The translations under genes were made by a program, and so were the position numbers. Below, one piece after another: positions 1 to 11,789 of a DNA stretch of 64,000 bases. The stretch comes from Sabellastarte sp. h YS-2021 (lineage: Eukaryota; Annelida; Polychaeta; Sabellida; Sabellidae): NCBI GenBank assembly GCA_964017235.1, contig OZ024933.1, forward strand, positions 57,394,255-57,458,254. Reading direction: 5' to 3'. Positions within the stretch are counted from its first letter, which is position 1, and every line of letters starts with the position of its first letter. Below the pieces are notes generated by a model. That model had not been told where the DNA came from. It did no database searches and saw only the letters and a list, made by a program, of their open reading frames with translations.

Positions 1-296
1 CCTGTTAAGTAAACCAGTTTTAACTTGAAAACTATTGACTTTAGAATATTTGTAAATATATTATTCACCTACTTTTGGGTCAGCTACAACATAGAAAAAT
101 TACGGATGTGTAACTTATTTCATAGCTGAGCAATAGCTATTTTAAGGTTCTCACTGTTGAGTAAATCAGTTGTAATGTGAAAACCATTGCATTTAGAGTA
201 TTTTCTTTAAATATGTTGTTCACCTACTTTTGGGTCAGCTTTAACATAGTAAAGTTGCAGACCTGTATCTCATTGCATATCTGAGCAATAGCTACT
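1..296. repeat. 155-bp satellite, about two units
   Basis: Two head-to-tail units with the hallmarks of the 155-bp family seen again at 32185-32659 and 58860-59990: GAGTAAATCAGTTGTAA, then CTATTGCATTTA, ATATGTTATTCACCTAC, TTGGGTCAGCT, AACATAG, and GAGCAATAGCTA. The last unit stops within about 15 bp of the splice acceptor of the exon at 312. Confidence 0.85.
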
Positions 297-311
297 TTGA
301 GTTTTTTTCAG

Positions 312-707
312 GGACACTTAACGCCTACACAGACAGCCACAACACAGCCTTTTACAGTGATTGCCAAAGTACAGCAACCATCAACGCCTTCATCAGTGTC
401 AGCACAGCCAATTTCTTACATAGTTGTGGATGATCAACAGCCTGGCACTTCCAGACAGATGATTTTCAACCCACCTTCAGTTGCAGCTTCACAAAAGGAG
501 GAAAGTCAGCACAACACTTATGGATTATCCAGTCTCTTTGGAGCTATTCCAAGTGTACTACAGTACCAGCAGATCGATACACCACAGCCATTTTCACCCT
601 CTCAACTTCAACCAGCACCGTCACCAGTGCCATCTTCCACTCATCATGAACAGTCAAAACCTCCCAGCCAGTCCAGCCAGCAGAGTCAGCCCAAATCAGC
701 GGATTAG
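312..707 (+). CDS. 3' terminal coding exon, Gln/Ser/Pro-rich protein, not recognised
   Basis: An open frame of 131 codons ends in TAG at 705-707. It is preceded by a good acceptor (TTTTTTTCAG, ending at 311), so I read it as the last coding exon of a gene that begins left of the window. The frame runs upstream through the pyrimidine tract only because no stop happens to occur; no ATG supports a start here. The residues are low-complexity: Thr/Gln-rich at first, then a more conserved-looking stretch around YIVVDDQQPGTS and the YGLSSLFGAIPSVLQY segment, then a Pro/Ser/Gln tail. This is typical of disordered activation or scaffold regions of nuclear proteins. I recognise no domain and give no function. 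Candidate poly(A) signals AATAAA follow at 883 and 1411. Confidence 0.6.
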   Translation, partial: GHLTPTQTATTQPFTVIAKVQQPSTPSSVSAQPISYIVVDDQQPGTSRQMIFNPPSVAASQKEESQHNTYGLSSLFGAIPSVLQYQQIDTPQPFSPSQLQPAPSPVPSSTHHEQSKPPSQSSQQSQPKSAD

Positions 708-1700
708 CCCGCACAAGTCGCACCAACCAGGCCCTTTTAAGGGTCACCCAAATCTTCCAAAAACAATTAATAACCTGAATGTTTATTCCCCAAAACAAAA
801 CAAAAAAACACCGTCCAACACTTACACTTCCCACCAGTACACAAAAAAAATTGAATGAATGAGTGAATGTTAAACAAATATTAATAAACTTCCACCACAA
901 AAGAGAGAAAAAAAATAATTTAAAAAATCCCCTTAATAAAAGTAATCCCCTAAGAATTCAAAGTGAAACCACCCGCACCCCTGACAAAACTAAAATTTAA
1001 AGATCCACTTGCCCCACCCACAAAACAAAGATCCAGACTCAAACCCACGTCCCTCCCACCCAAAACTAAATTTGAAATATAATGAAACATCCACACGAGT
1101 AACGTGTCTTCTATGTGTGGAGGGACTTGCAGACAAACAAACGTGAGGCCTGACAAAATATTCAAACATATGAGTGGCAATTGAGTGACTTACAGACTGA
1201 CAAACTGAATAAAAAATATGATTAAACTGGGACTGCAAACCTCTATAATTCTGTCTTGCACATTTCATTGCATTTTTTTTTTAATTCTTGTGAAAAAAAA
1301 AATTTTCCTCAAAGTTGTTTCTGTTTTAGGTATTTTGGGGCGAAAATTTATTTGGAAACTTGTTTTTTTTCTACTATTTTGTAAGTTATTTTTCTGTGTA
1401 TTTTTCTGAGAATAAAGCCAGGTCATGTTCGGGTGGAATGTCAACTTTGTGAACTTAGGACCTGGGTTTTAATCTATAAGTGATGAAATTTATTTCTGTG
1501 AACTGACTTTGGGAAGGATTTCTGTTTGCGATAGGGAATAATTTTGATAAAATTGAATTTGCATTAAGTTGTTGGAAATTTGGGGTTATTTTTTGTGCCA
1601 ACACTTTGCTAAATAAAAGTTCTTGGATTATTTGGGTAGTCCTGAAAAGGACTGATAGATGACAGCATGTTCTCCCCCTCAGTCTTCTCCCCTCAGTCTT
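708..1700 (+). other. Probable 3' UTR and downstream sequence
   Basis: No coding frame is convincing. AATAAA hexamers occur at 883-888, 1411-1416 and 1612-1617. The first is the most likely end signal for the exon at 312-707. Confidence 0.45.
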
Positions 1701-1701
1701 C

Positions 1702-2777
1702 TTAAACTATGTCCTCCTGTCCAGCCAGCGCCCCCACATGATTGACGTAGTCTTTTAGTAGGTCTTGTTGATGTTTGGCCTCCCTCAATGGGTTTCTTAA
1801 GTTCTCATGATGTCTCTGTTCCCCCTGGTCCCCCTGTGGTGGTTGTATGTCGTCGACTGGGGTGGGTGGTCTGTCTGCTCCCCCATGATGGCTTCTCAGC
1901 ATGTTATGTAGTACCACACTTGTTAACGAAATGTCTCTGACAACTTTTGGACTCTTCTCCCTGTTGGTCAACAGCACCCTGAATCTCTTGACAAGTATAC
2001 CAAAATGAGTTCTCGACCACCCTTCTCCCCCTGGATATCCCGTAGTTGGCTATTCTCTCTTCCCTGGTCAGTTGGCATCTACTGTAAGGCTTGACTAGCC
2101 AAGGCATCAGGGCGAAGGCATCATCCCCCAGCAGGAAGTAGTGTAGTTCTGGCCCCCCAGGTCCAAGTGGTTCAGGTGTTGGTAGTCCCAAAGTTCTGTT
2201 CTCAATTCTTCTTTTCGGTTTGCTGCGATTGAAGATCTGAGCATCAGATGATGACCCACTGGCCCCCACATTAATCCACAGGAATTTGTAATCTGCATCG
2301 ACTAAAGCCAAAAGTATCAGGGAGAAGTTGCCCTTGTAGTTGAAATATTCACTGCCTGACTTCTTGGGCTTCTTGATAGCAATGTGTTTTCCATCTAGTG
2401 CACCGACTGCATGGGGGACATTCCATCTGTTTCTAAATCTTTTTTTTCAATTTTCTTCAGGATCAATGGGGCACACCAGATACTCGTGTTGAAATTCTTT
2501 CAAATTTGCAGTTGGTCGTTATTCCAAGCGTCCAGTGGTATTGCAGTGAGGTGTAGCTTTCCCCTGTGGATAAGTGTCTCAAAGTAAATGCCAGTTTCAA
2601 CCCAACTTCCAGTGGCTCAATAAAAAACAAAAGGACCCTCAAGTGATCTATCAGTTGCTCTTGATATGTTCCTGTCATCTTTGAAGTGTGAAATGAATCG
2701 CACATCACAGTGGAGGGGGGTTTATATAGTGTGATATGGATCCCGATTCTGGATCCCGACTCTAGATACCAACCCAC
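1702..2777 (-). pseudogene. PIF/Harbinger-type DDE transposase, frameshifted
   Basis: Read on the minus strand, the parts appear in family order. An N-terminal helical segment (about 2777-2463) contains LRHLSTGESYTSLQYHW. The catalytic core (about 2430-1985) contains [10 protein letters not shown] (first Asp), [25 protein letters not shown] (second Asp), [17 protein letters not shown] and RRVVEN (catalytic Glu). A C-terminal part (1977-1702) contains LTNREKSP and [11 protein letters not shown]. These are the hallmarks of DDE_Tnp_4 / HARBI1-related transposases. The frame breaks at least twice: near 2440-2465 in an A-rich run, and near 2012, where one extra base follows RRVVENSF. The catalytic triad is still present, but the protein cannot be made in one piece. 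I could not identify the terminal inverted repeats, so the element's limits are unknown. Confidence 0.88.
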
Positions 2778-3059
2778 AAAAACAATCAGTCCTGTTGTGA
2801 AGAGTCGGGAACATGCTCCCGGCTAGTCTGCTTGTCTTTATGGCTTGTCTGTTTGTGATCCGGCTTGTCTGTTAGGGGTTTAGGGCTTGTCGTAGTAGTT
2901 TTACGACTGGCCATGCAAAAAAACGTTCCCGACTCTACGTCTTGTTGGGATTTCATAACAGACTCAGCATTTTCGCGCACTTTTTCTCACGCCCCTATAA
3001 CTTTTGCAACCGACCCTAGCGTCGTAGGGTCAGTTACAGGGTCGGCTCCAGTGGAACAC

Positions 3060-4620
3060 CTGCATAAATAACATATCTGCACATGTGATTAGGAGGTCGT
3101 TTTGTCTACTTTTTTTCCCGCTACAGCCCCAGCATCAGAAGTTGTTCAAAATAAGTCACTATAATGTCTTTGCTTTCCTTGACACAGCCTTGCATCATTG
3201 CAGCGCCACACTGTTATTGTTTTTACAATACCTTATCTCGGTATATGTTTTGTTTCTCTTGTGTGTACATGAGCCATAACTTACCTGACGCAGCATGTCT
3301 CTCCTCAGGTTTAAATGTGGTCTTTTGTTCGCTCTTGAAGACCGCACACTAGATTCTGGTCAAAACTGTGATACTACTATAATAGTAACAGACGTGCATT
3401 ACATACCATGGGGCGCTTAAATGGTCATTTATGATCTACTGTTGATTTCTAACAGGCCTGGCGTCAAAATGGCTTTATTTTGATCAATGGCAGTTTTGAA
3501 TATCTGACACTGTCCTGGCATTTGGATTTTGATATTTTACTTTCTGTTATGACCACAGTATATATAAATTATGCATGGCTTGTCACTGATACTCTGAGGA
3601 AACTAGCATATGTTTAATATATTCTGGAGAGATAAGAGGTCATTTGCTGACTACGTTTTCTGCTAATAGACTAAGAATCAACAGTCTAGATATTATTCAT
3701 AAATGTTCACTGCTACTGCAATCATAAACAACATTCCTGGGGCACTGGGAATGTCATTTTGTCTACATTTGGCATCTGACTAACTAGATATTAAGCATAA
3801 CTGTTCACTATACTCTTTAGTTACATACCTGTATATAGCTTGCATATATGGCGCTAATGAGGCCATTACTGGTCTACTTTTGGTCTCTGGCAGTTCCAAC
3901 ATCAAAATTATGTCAGTTGGGTCTAATGCTAATTTAATTGACACAGCTTGAGATTGCTAGGAGGTCTAATTTGTGATTTACGTTTTCCCTCTACCAGCTC
4001 CAGAAACATCGAACTAGCCATTATTCATATTTGGTCTCTGATACTCTAAAGATAAATAATATACCCGCATAATATGCCCATCAGTGCTTAGATCGTTTCT
4101 GGTGTATTTTTTTTTGCCTTTAACAGCCTAAGAAACTATACATCATAGATTTTATTCATAATTGGTCAGTCATACTCTGAGGATGAATGAAATATCTGCA
4201 TTATATATCCTAATATGCTTATAGGTCATTTTTGATTGCTTTTACCGTCTACAGCCCATGCATCAACATTATTTAAAATAAGTAAATAGTAGTTTTGGTT
4301 TAGTTTAAACAGCCTGATTTTGTTTACCTCGGTTGTTTAGTTGATTAGCAGGTTTGACATCTAATCACAGGTTGTCACCTTGGTATGGGTTTGATTCCCA
4401 CAAATGGCAATGCTGAGAACGACTATGACACTGGCTGTTGAATGGGATGTAAAACCAACCAACTTTGATTTTGACTTTACATGGGTTACTATTATGGTGT
4501 TAAGTTCTATTTTTTAATCATCTCCTGACCACAGACTGGGTATCATCCCTAACTTACTATAAGCATAAATAACGTACCTGCATAATATATCCTGGAATGC
4601 TTTACCATGCCAAAGTACCC
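3060..4620. repeat. Degenerate tandem repeat, roughly 135-320 bp spacing
   Basis: A motif recurs in the same order: a variant of ATAAATAACATACCTGCAT, then AGGTCATTT, then CTACAGCC..GCATCA, then TATTATTCATAA. Copies begin near 3064, 3385, 3596, 3815, 4047, 4182 and 4560. The copies are much diverged and unevenly spaced, so this is an old array or several related insertions. A SINE copy sits in it at 4335-4460. Confidence 0.45.
4335..4460 (+). mobile_element. tRNA-derived SINE copy (family 1)
   Basis: A tRNA-like head has TTAGCAGGTTTGACA and a B-box-like GGGTTTGATTCCCAC. Its tail reads GTTGAATGGGATGTAAAACC. The head matches the minus-strand copy at 5395-5515, and the tail resembles that of the SINE at 14092-14329. 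It is too degenerate to be a working tRNA. Confidence 0.55.
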
Positions 4621-5394
4621 CCTAAAGTTCCCTAGCTAACGCACTGATAAGAAGTGAGGGTACTCCTATTTATTTTCAACTAACAAGAGTACATCAATCG
4701 CATGTTATATGTATGTTATGTAGGCTTATGCTAAATAAAGTTAGGAGACCCCAAATTTGTATATGTGATATATATTACACTTAAATACATGAAAGTTGAT
4801 GCATGTTGTTAGTGGTTTAGTAAAACTGGTCATGAGTTGTTAGTAAGGCCCAAATCAAAAATAAAGGTCAAAGCTGATCAAGGCAAATTCTAAGTGAACC
4901 TCGATTTATGCATTGAGATTAACGGGTTAAGATTAAGGTTAGAATTAGAGGCTTGTGTAAAGCAAAATTAAAGGTACTTTCAAATACTGCGAAGTAAAGT
5001 TGTGAAAATGTAAAGAAGATTAAAAGTCAGACTGTCTTGACCCAGGAATTACCATATAATAACATATACAAGTTATGTACTATATATTATGAATCCCTTG
5101 AAACCTAGATATTGGCATATATGAGCAGATCTATAAAAAAAAAACATTTTGAAAGGTAGAAGCTGTTGGCAAGGCTAATTAGGGTCCTGATACACTGTCT
5201 CTTGATCTACTACATATTGACCATAACAGCTGAACACCTGAATGTTGGAATGCATGCAAGAAAAAGAAGTGTGGTTTTAAGTCTAATTTTGAATTTATTT
5301 AAAATTGAGTCTTCTGACCTGGAAATTTTAAGAACCCTCCAAAGTCAAAGTTGGGGCTTATGTGTTTATGTCCTGTTCCAAAGTTAGGGGAATA
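4621..5394. other. No gene seen
   Basis: AT-rich sequence. The short open frames, such as the one starting near 5166, have no recognisable motif, no splice logic and no codon pattern that supports coding. Confidence 0.5.
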
Positions 5395-5515
5395 TTGTGA
5401 CAGGTCCTCATCAGTGTCACTTGTGGGAGTTGAACCGACACAGAGGTGACAGCATGTCATAAAATGCCAAACCTGCTAACACACTAAGCCACTGAGGACC
5501 TCAATCCTTTAACCA
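5395..5515 (-). mobile_element. tRNA-derived SINE copy (family 1), reverse
   Basis: On the minus strand it reads CCTCAGTGGCTTAGTGTG, TTAGCAGGTTTGGCA and a clear B box GGTTCAACTCCCAC. This is the same head as at 4335-4460. Confidence 0.6.
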
Positions 5516-6640
5516 GCCGGGTACTTAAATGGAATGAATTGATGATTGGCCAGATCAGTGAGTGACCAATTATGAATAGAATTTTGCCTGCGGTCGTTAG
5601 AGAAATCAAAAGACTAAACTAAACCCCAATGTACCCCATGATATATTATATGATTATTATTTTTCTCATATAGTATCAGTGACCAGTTATGAATAACTAG
5701 CTAAAAGTTTAAAGGGTATCCATAATAAGAAACGCTGGTGAGTTTAAAATTCATCAGGATTTCACTGGTTGGGTCCAACTGAAAATGGTTGCAAAATCTA
5801 CATGAATTTCAACTAGATTTCACTCTTGGATTCAATCTCATTTTAAAGTTGCATGCCTGCTAGAAATGGTTTTCAAACACATTTGCCATTTTAACTTAAG
5901 TTTAAATATTTTACACTCATTGCTACACTTGCATTTGATGTGTTCATTTTCCGTTCATGTCTAAATTTGCAGATGCTACCTCCAAGTTTTTGTATGCACC
6001 ATAGAAACTCCTTCAACCATTAGTGCTAAAAGGCATATCTGTGATCACTGATCAGTTAGATCACAATGTGCAAAGGAAATGGCCTGACCTAATTGGCGTG
6101 ATTCTAAATTAGCAAAGATAGTTCTGATCAACTACTATTATGTACCAGTCTGTTGAAAAGAAATCTTGAATAAAGAAAAAAAACACAAATATTTCTTTGA
6201 TGTTGAAATTCAAAATCGGTCACATTAGGTCGTGCGTATGAAATAAAAATTTCTGATCTAAAGTAATGGTAGTTATGTTGATTATCAACAAAGAGATCAT
6301 GCAATGTTGTCGGATCACTCGTTTAATGGTCTACATTACTCTTAAACCAAAATGTCACTTTTGGTCAAGCCCAATCCCTCCATCAGAATAGGTTTACAAT
6401 CACAGGCCAAGAGATCCTGACCAAAACAACGGAATTAGGAAAATTATTTTATCAATAAAACACATAGATCTACATCTAACTAAAGCACTAATTGCTCTAT
6501 AACAGACTACTAGAATACAATACACAAAGCTAGTAAAATAATTTCAGTTTCTAGGTAAGGACATGACTATTCACGAGTATAGATACATTGCTATAACTAA
6601 TATTACAACTATGTGCACTCTATTGCACACACATATTAAT
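5516..6640. other. No gene seen
   Basis: AT-rich sequence with no long frame or convincing repeat. The right part (about 6200-6640) may hold more of the decayed retroelement recombinase read from the minus strand, but I could not match its catalytic motifs. Confidence 0.4.
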
Positions 6641-6649
6641 ACATTACAT

Positions 6650-6860
6650 TGGCTTCAATAGAAGAGAGGGAAGGATCATTGAATTGAAATAACTCGATGA
6701 AAGCTAAGAAAGGAGAAGGGGAAATGGAGGGAAAGGAAAAACCAGCAAAGAATGAAAACTACAGGAAAACCTTGAGCTGAGCCAGATAAGTGTGTTGTGT
6801 CTTTGGTCTGTAGGCTGCTTGCAGTCATTTCCTGGCTTTGTGGATGAGCATTTCACAAGC
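6650..6860 (-). pseudogene. Tyrosine recombinase N-terminal (SAM-like) domain remnant
   Basis: In one minus-strand frame, with two in-frame stops, the residues read LQAAYRPKTQHTYLAQLKVF, then PFLAFIELF, then SLSSIEANV. This matches the pattern of the core-binding domain of phage-type integrases in YR retroelements: a 'Y.P.T...Y...L..F' helix, then 'FL.FI' and 'S..SI'. It lies just 3' of the RNase H remnant, as expected for the element. The catalytic domain would lie further left, but I could not recognise it. Confidence 0.45.
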
Positions 6861-6939
6861 AGGATTATATCCTACAAGAAACAAAAATGCAATAAATTCA
6901 CCTAAGTGTTGTGATCTATGCTTACGTGGCTACTTTACA

Positions 6940-7270
6940 CACACATTCATATGGATTTTTTATGTGTTCACATAATTTCTTTAAATTGTCTGTTATTATA
7001 TGCCACATCAAGAACAAATCAGCACAAACATTGTTTAACCCAGCAAAATGCACGGACTCAATTTTGATATGGGTGGCTGACACCAACCAAATGTAGCCAA
7101 TGCATTGTTCTGGTGCTACCAGTGTTACAAACACATCTGCCTTTTTATCACACTTGACAATACTTGTTCTACCTGAACACTGAATGACCCATAGTTCGAA
7201 TGTAACCAGCATATTCCACATTTCTAGGTGTGTGTTTACTGAAAGACACTGGAACCTGTTCCCGCATGAA
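6940..7270 (-). pseudogene. RNase H domain remnant of the YR retroelement
   Basis: The frame contains LEMWNMLVTFELW, then IVKCDKKADVFV, then THIKIESVHFAGLNNVCADL. This is the retroelement RNase H order of an E-bearing helix, a '.CDN.A.V' strand, and 'H.PG..N..AD.LSR'. Two signature positions are altered: N to K after CD, and the final LSR is lost. The domain is therefore decayed. Confidence 0.55.
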
Positions 7271-7586
7271 TTGATACTGATACACAGAGTCATTTTATTG
7301 ACCAGACCTGTCAAGCAGACATCATTCTACTACTTCATTACAGAATAAAGGTGGGGGTATATATAAGTACAACTAGCATTGAAAGATTCTAAGAACTTGA
7401 CAAACCATTTGACATATTTTTTCACTTTCATCTATCATTACAATTTGTTCACTCGCTTTCACACAACATTTACAACAGCCTATTAACGAAGAAACTGGCT
7501 GGCCTTACTATGTTGTGTACATACATCAGGCTGCCAATTAGATTCTGCAATTGACTTTTTATTGTTACACTTTTCCGTAAAATGGG

Positions 7587-8354
7587 TTAACAAAAACTGA
7601 TAATCTCTTTAAGTTTGGCCTCTGGTGCAGATAATGTAGCATTGGCAGAGTCTGTGTCAATACCTAGGCAACTGATCTTTGTGGAGGGAGGATTTAGCTT
7701 TGCTGGACTAATGTGTATATTGAGATCTGTGAGCAAAGTTACCATTTCATTATAACTTCTTTCTGCCCGACTTGGGATTTCTACTACCAGTAAATCATCA
7801 ATGTAGGATAGTAAATGGTATACTTTCTTAGTATGTGTGTACCTGAGAAAGTCAGTTAATAGTGTACATCCCATCGAACCAGATGTATGGCCAAATGAGT
7901 AGCATATGTGGATAAAATACTGATCCTGCCATTCCAGACACAATGGGAGATAATATGCCTGATCAACCTTTAACTGTCTAATAGCATGGTACAGGTCAAT
8001 TTTATGCATAAGACAACCGCTACCCAGGCTACTCATCCTATCTGCGAATATATGTCAATTGATAAGTAACATAACTTGAATGGAGTGCCCATGTATTCAA
8101 AACTGTCTGTGAACCAATTACCACTTGCCTGCTCAGGCCAAGATATGTCAATCATGACTATTCTTTTGTTGTTGTCAGGCTTGTGTCTGGTAACAAAAGG
8201 GCGGGGGTTGTGAGTGTCACCAACAAATGGTTTGTTACAAAAGGGCCATGTACTGCTTTGTGATTAATTTCATCATTGAGATAGGCCGTAACATGTTCAG
8301 GGAATGCTAAGGGATGACAAGTTGGCCCATTTCTGAGTTCATTGTATGCTCCTG
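7587..8354 (-). pseudogene. Reverse transcriptase of the YR retroelement, frameshifted
   Basis: On the minus strand, LAFPEHVTAYLNDEINHKAV and GPFVTNHL (8330-8215) are followed, after a frame change near 8200-8215, by a segment with TRHKPDNNKR and DISWPEQA (8205-8110). Then come KIDLYHAIRQLKVD and the active-site YIDDLLV (about 7800), and LNIHISPAKL with SCLGIDTDS. The YIDD box is the RT catalytic motif. Stops between about 8040 and 8110 also break the frame. The upstream end of this domain is cut by the TIR element at 8355, and its missing N-terminal residues (reading GFPMDLT) resume beyond 11672. Confidence 0.75.
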
Positions 8355-11300
8355 CCCAGATAGCAAGACTCTGTAGGGCCACCACTGGCCCACTGGCGGC
8401 ATAGCTGTCGGTCCGACGTTGGCTGCAGGCGGTGGCCAGCCATTGGCGTGACTGGCTGATAGGCAGTGGTCCACCGTTGGTAGCCGACAATAAGGTTTTC
8501 CGATGGTCCTTCAGTGGCCCACTGTCGGCAGCCAATGATAAGCTTTTCTATTGGTCCACCAGTGGCCCACCTTCAATAGCCGACAAGGTTGATTGGTGGT
8601 CCACCAGTGGCCCACTATTGGGTGCCATCAGTGGTGGTTCTCTGGTGGCGTGACCAGCTGATAGACAGTGGTCCACTGTTGGCAACCAACAATAAGGTTT
8701 ATTGGTGGCCCATCAGTGGCCCACTGGCTTTTTGGCCGGTGGATGTGTCGGTCTGACATTGGCAAGCCACCGGTAAAATTTTACTATCATTATAATATAG
8801 CATCAGCCAATCAGATTGCAGCATGAAGTTATGTGGCCATTGTTTAACAGAAAGTAAATAATTGACAGATTGTGGGTGGATTTTAGTTAAGGGAATCCCT
8901 GATAAGTCACATGACCAAACATAAACAATGGTGGAACAGTATCTTAGGATGATATGTTCCATAGCAGGGTTCGCGATTACGCCGTCCGAGTATATTAAAT
9001 ACGCGGTATTTCAGATTTGGACGCAAATTTCGGTTGTCAGTGCGTCCATCGGGATGCGATTTTTATGAAGGAAATATTTCTGCTTTAGAAGCGAATTTCG
9101 GTGGCAGGAAGCGTAGATATGCAAGCAATATATATAACACTGAAAATAAGCTTTATATTTTAAAATTAAATGGTTTCGAGCGATTTCCTGGCAAGTTGTT
9201 TACGTCCACCATTGTAAAGCGAGATATTTCGTACACTAGCATATCTACTCAAAACGTTATATATCGAAAGAAAGCCTGATCTCTTCACGGAAACAGTCGA
9301 AACGACAAGCCAGAACGGTGAATTTCGTGGGAGACAAACTATTCTAACAAATCTCGGAAACTCCTGTTATTTAACCCCGGAAAGTTGCCCGGAAAATAAA
9401 AGCTGTAAAATTCGAAAATATTTACAGGGGATGTAACAAAAAAACTATTTCTCTGGGACTACCCAATGAATTTTTGTCAGACAAAAAGCAAGGAAAACTA
9501 CAAATTTTTATCTTTCAAACAGTATCAATGCCATATTTGTAGCTTAAATAAAATAATCATACAAAATAAATTTCAATCTAATTGCACTAAAATGAAGTTT
9601 GTTGACTGGGGTTCAGCTTTTTAAAATATTTTTAACATTTATTTATGTATATTTATTTGCATATTATTTATCAATATAAAGGAAATTGGATGGTGCTTCT
9701 ATATATTTAAATGTACCCGAATTACAGGAGAAAAATTATTACTTGCACTCAATTTTCATACAGTGGAACCCCTTTTTGATGAGCCATAAGGTACAAGGTA
9801 CCCAACATTTCATAACACTAACGCAAACACTGGACTCAGGAAAAAATGATTGGGACTCCATTTTTCGGAGGACATGTAGTCCATTGGACTCCATATTTTA
9901 GAGGTACTTCGCTAACCCTGCATAGTCAAATAATAAAATAATATTATAATTTTCAGAAACAACTTTTCTTACTGTGAATTTCTAATGAGAATGTTATTTT
10001 TATGTCTAAAATTGTCAAATAGTTAGTTAAAAATTGTGGGCCCACTGAAATATGATTTTTAGACATACCATAATAAATAAATTTTTACTAAGTGTCTCAA
10101 AATCCCCTATTATTGCTCACCGCCATCTTGAATAAAAAGCCACCATTGGCCCACCGTTGGCCCAACCTTGGCAGCCTGAGTTTTGGTTGGCAAGCCTTCA
10201 TTGGGTCAGCATTGGCATGGGTAATTCGGCCACTGATTGGAATATATTTCAAGGGTAATTCAGCCACTGATTGGAATATGTTTCAAGTGTAATTATTCCT
10301 TTCAACTTAAGAAACTTTATATTTTATCGGACACATACATATTGCAGCTAGTGGACCAATGGTAGTCCAGTGGTGGCTACACCTCAACCCCAATTAACAG
10401 GGTTTTGATTTAATATCATATTTTTCTCCTGTACATGTTTTATAGTTTGCTTACAGGGGAAACTTTCACTTCTGTTAACTTTTCTGTGTAATTATCAGAT
10501 GATTTTATTGATCAGATCTAAAATCTGGGTGAAAATTAGAAAATTCCCATCAGTGGCCCATCGATCATAGCTTATATACCACTGATATAGTTGGTGGGCT
10601 GCCACTGGTAAACCTTGGAAGAAATTTGTGGCCCAAGAGTGGGAAAAAAGAAATATATATTTAGGCAGAGATGTGACATCTGTTATTTAAAAATGTTGGT
10701 GTCTCGGTGATATACACACACATACATAAAGTATCCAATTACTTTGCTGTCCGTGGGCCACCGGTGGGCCAACAGTATGTGTACCATTCAGGCAGAAGGT
10801 GGACCACTGATGGACCACCAGTGGCAAATCTTACAATTTTTTTATGTAATAAAATTCAGAACAGCTACTTTTGGAATGTAATTCACTTAAAACAAATGAA
10901 TTTAAGCCAAGACAGTCTCTTTTCAAGATCTGTCAAAACAAATGCCGTTCAGCAGAGCTTGAGGTGTAGCCACCAGAGAACCACCATTGGTCCAGCAACT
11001 AAGTATAGCTCTTACAGATGATACTTGCATGTGTCAGACAAAAACAAATTCTGCGATAGTTTTAGGTTTCATCAAAAAACAAATTTATATCAAAAGGAAA
11101 AAAAGAAAATATCTTTCTTTAACCTTCACTAAAATACAAATGTATACATATGTGTGCTACCGGTGGCCCACTGGGTGCCCATCATGGGTCATGTACTACT
11201 TATGTAGGGGGTGGACCATTGATGGACCACCTGTGGCAAATATATAAGCAAGTAATATATAAAGTAATAAAGTGGAGAAAAGACTGACTGAGCAAAATGA

Positions 11301-11672
11301 AGGAATACAGAATAAGTGTGTTAAAATTGACATTAACTTATGTTAAGTGAAAGAAAACACATTTTATCTAATTTTTCCCAGGATTTTACACGAGTGGGTG
11401 TAGGCTGGTACCTGAGCTATAGCCACTGACTCTGGTAGTTGGTGGGCCAACAGTGGGCCACGCAATGTATTTATATTTTGAAATAATATGTTTTTAACAT
11501 TGAATATTGTTAAAAACAGTATGTCAGAAAACAGTATTTGAGGTTGCTTTTGAAGTTGTTTACAATGCTTTAAAATTTTGAAAAAAATGCAGTCAGTGGC
11601 TCAGTGGTGGCCCACTAGCTATATTTTGCCACCCATAGCCAACGGTGGCCCACAAGTGTCTTGCTATCTGGG
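8355..11672. mobile_element. 3.3-kb TIR DNA element rich in TGGCCCAC motifs
   Basis: The termini are CCCAGATAGCAAGAC at 8355 and its exact reverse complement, GTCTTGCTATCTGGG, ending at 11672. The element interrupts the reverse transcriptase frame of the older retroelement, which resumes on both sides. Its interior encodes nothing recognisable. It is sprinkled with short GC-rich motifs in both orientations (TGGCCCAC, CCACTGGTGG, GGTGGACCACTGATGGACCA) at about 8385-8770, 10140-10200, 10350-10380, 10550-10625, 10755-10825, 10975, 11160-11240, 11440-11460 and 11595-11655. Repeated subterminal motifs of this sort usually bind the transposase. At most a 2-bp TG flanks both ends, so I do not assign a superfamily. 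Confidence 0.75.
8965..9920. mobile_element. 956-bp TIR element with 5-bp target duplication
   Basis: It starts CAGGGTTCGCGA and ends TCGCTAACCCTG, which are inverted with one mismatch over 12 bp. The five bases CATAG flank both ends (8960-8964 and 9921-9925). It lies inside the 8355-11672 element. The interior has no coding sign. The element at 21756-23321 has similar ends and a 5-bp duplication. The superfamily is open: the CAGGG start recalls hAT elements, but those make 8-bp duplications. Confidence 0.65.
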
Positions 11673-11789
11673 TGTAAGATCCATTGGGAAACCATATCTT
11701 AAGAAATAATTGGAGTTGGATTTTCATTAAGGATGAGAGGGTATGAAACCAATTTGTTGTACCCGTTGTTCTAAAAGTTGTAGCAACAT

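Noticed and set aside
9034..9279. 81-codon frame inside the 956-bp element
   Set aside because: No motif, and the element shows no other coding sign.
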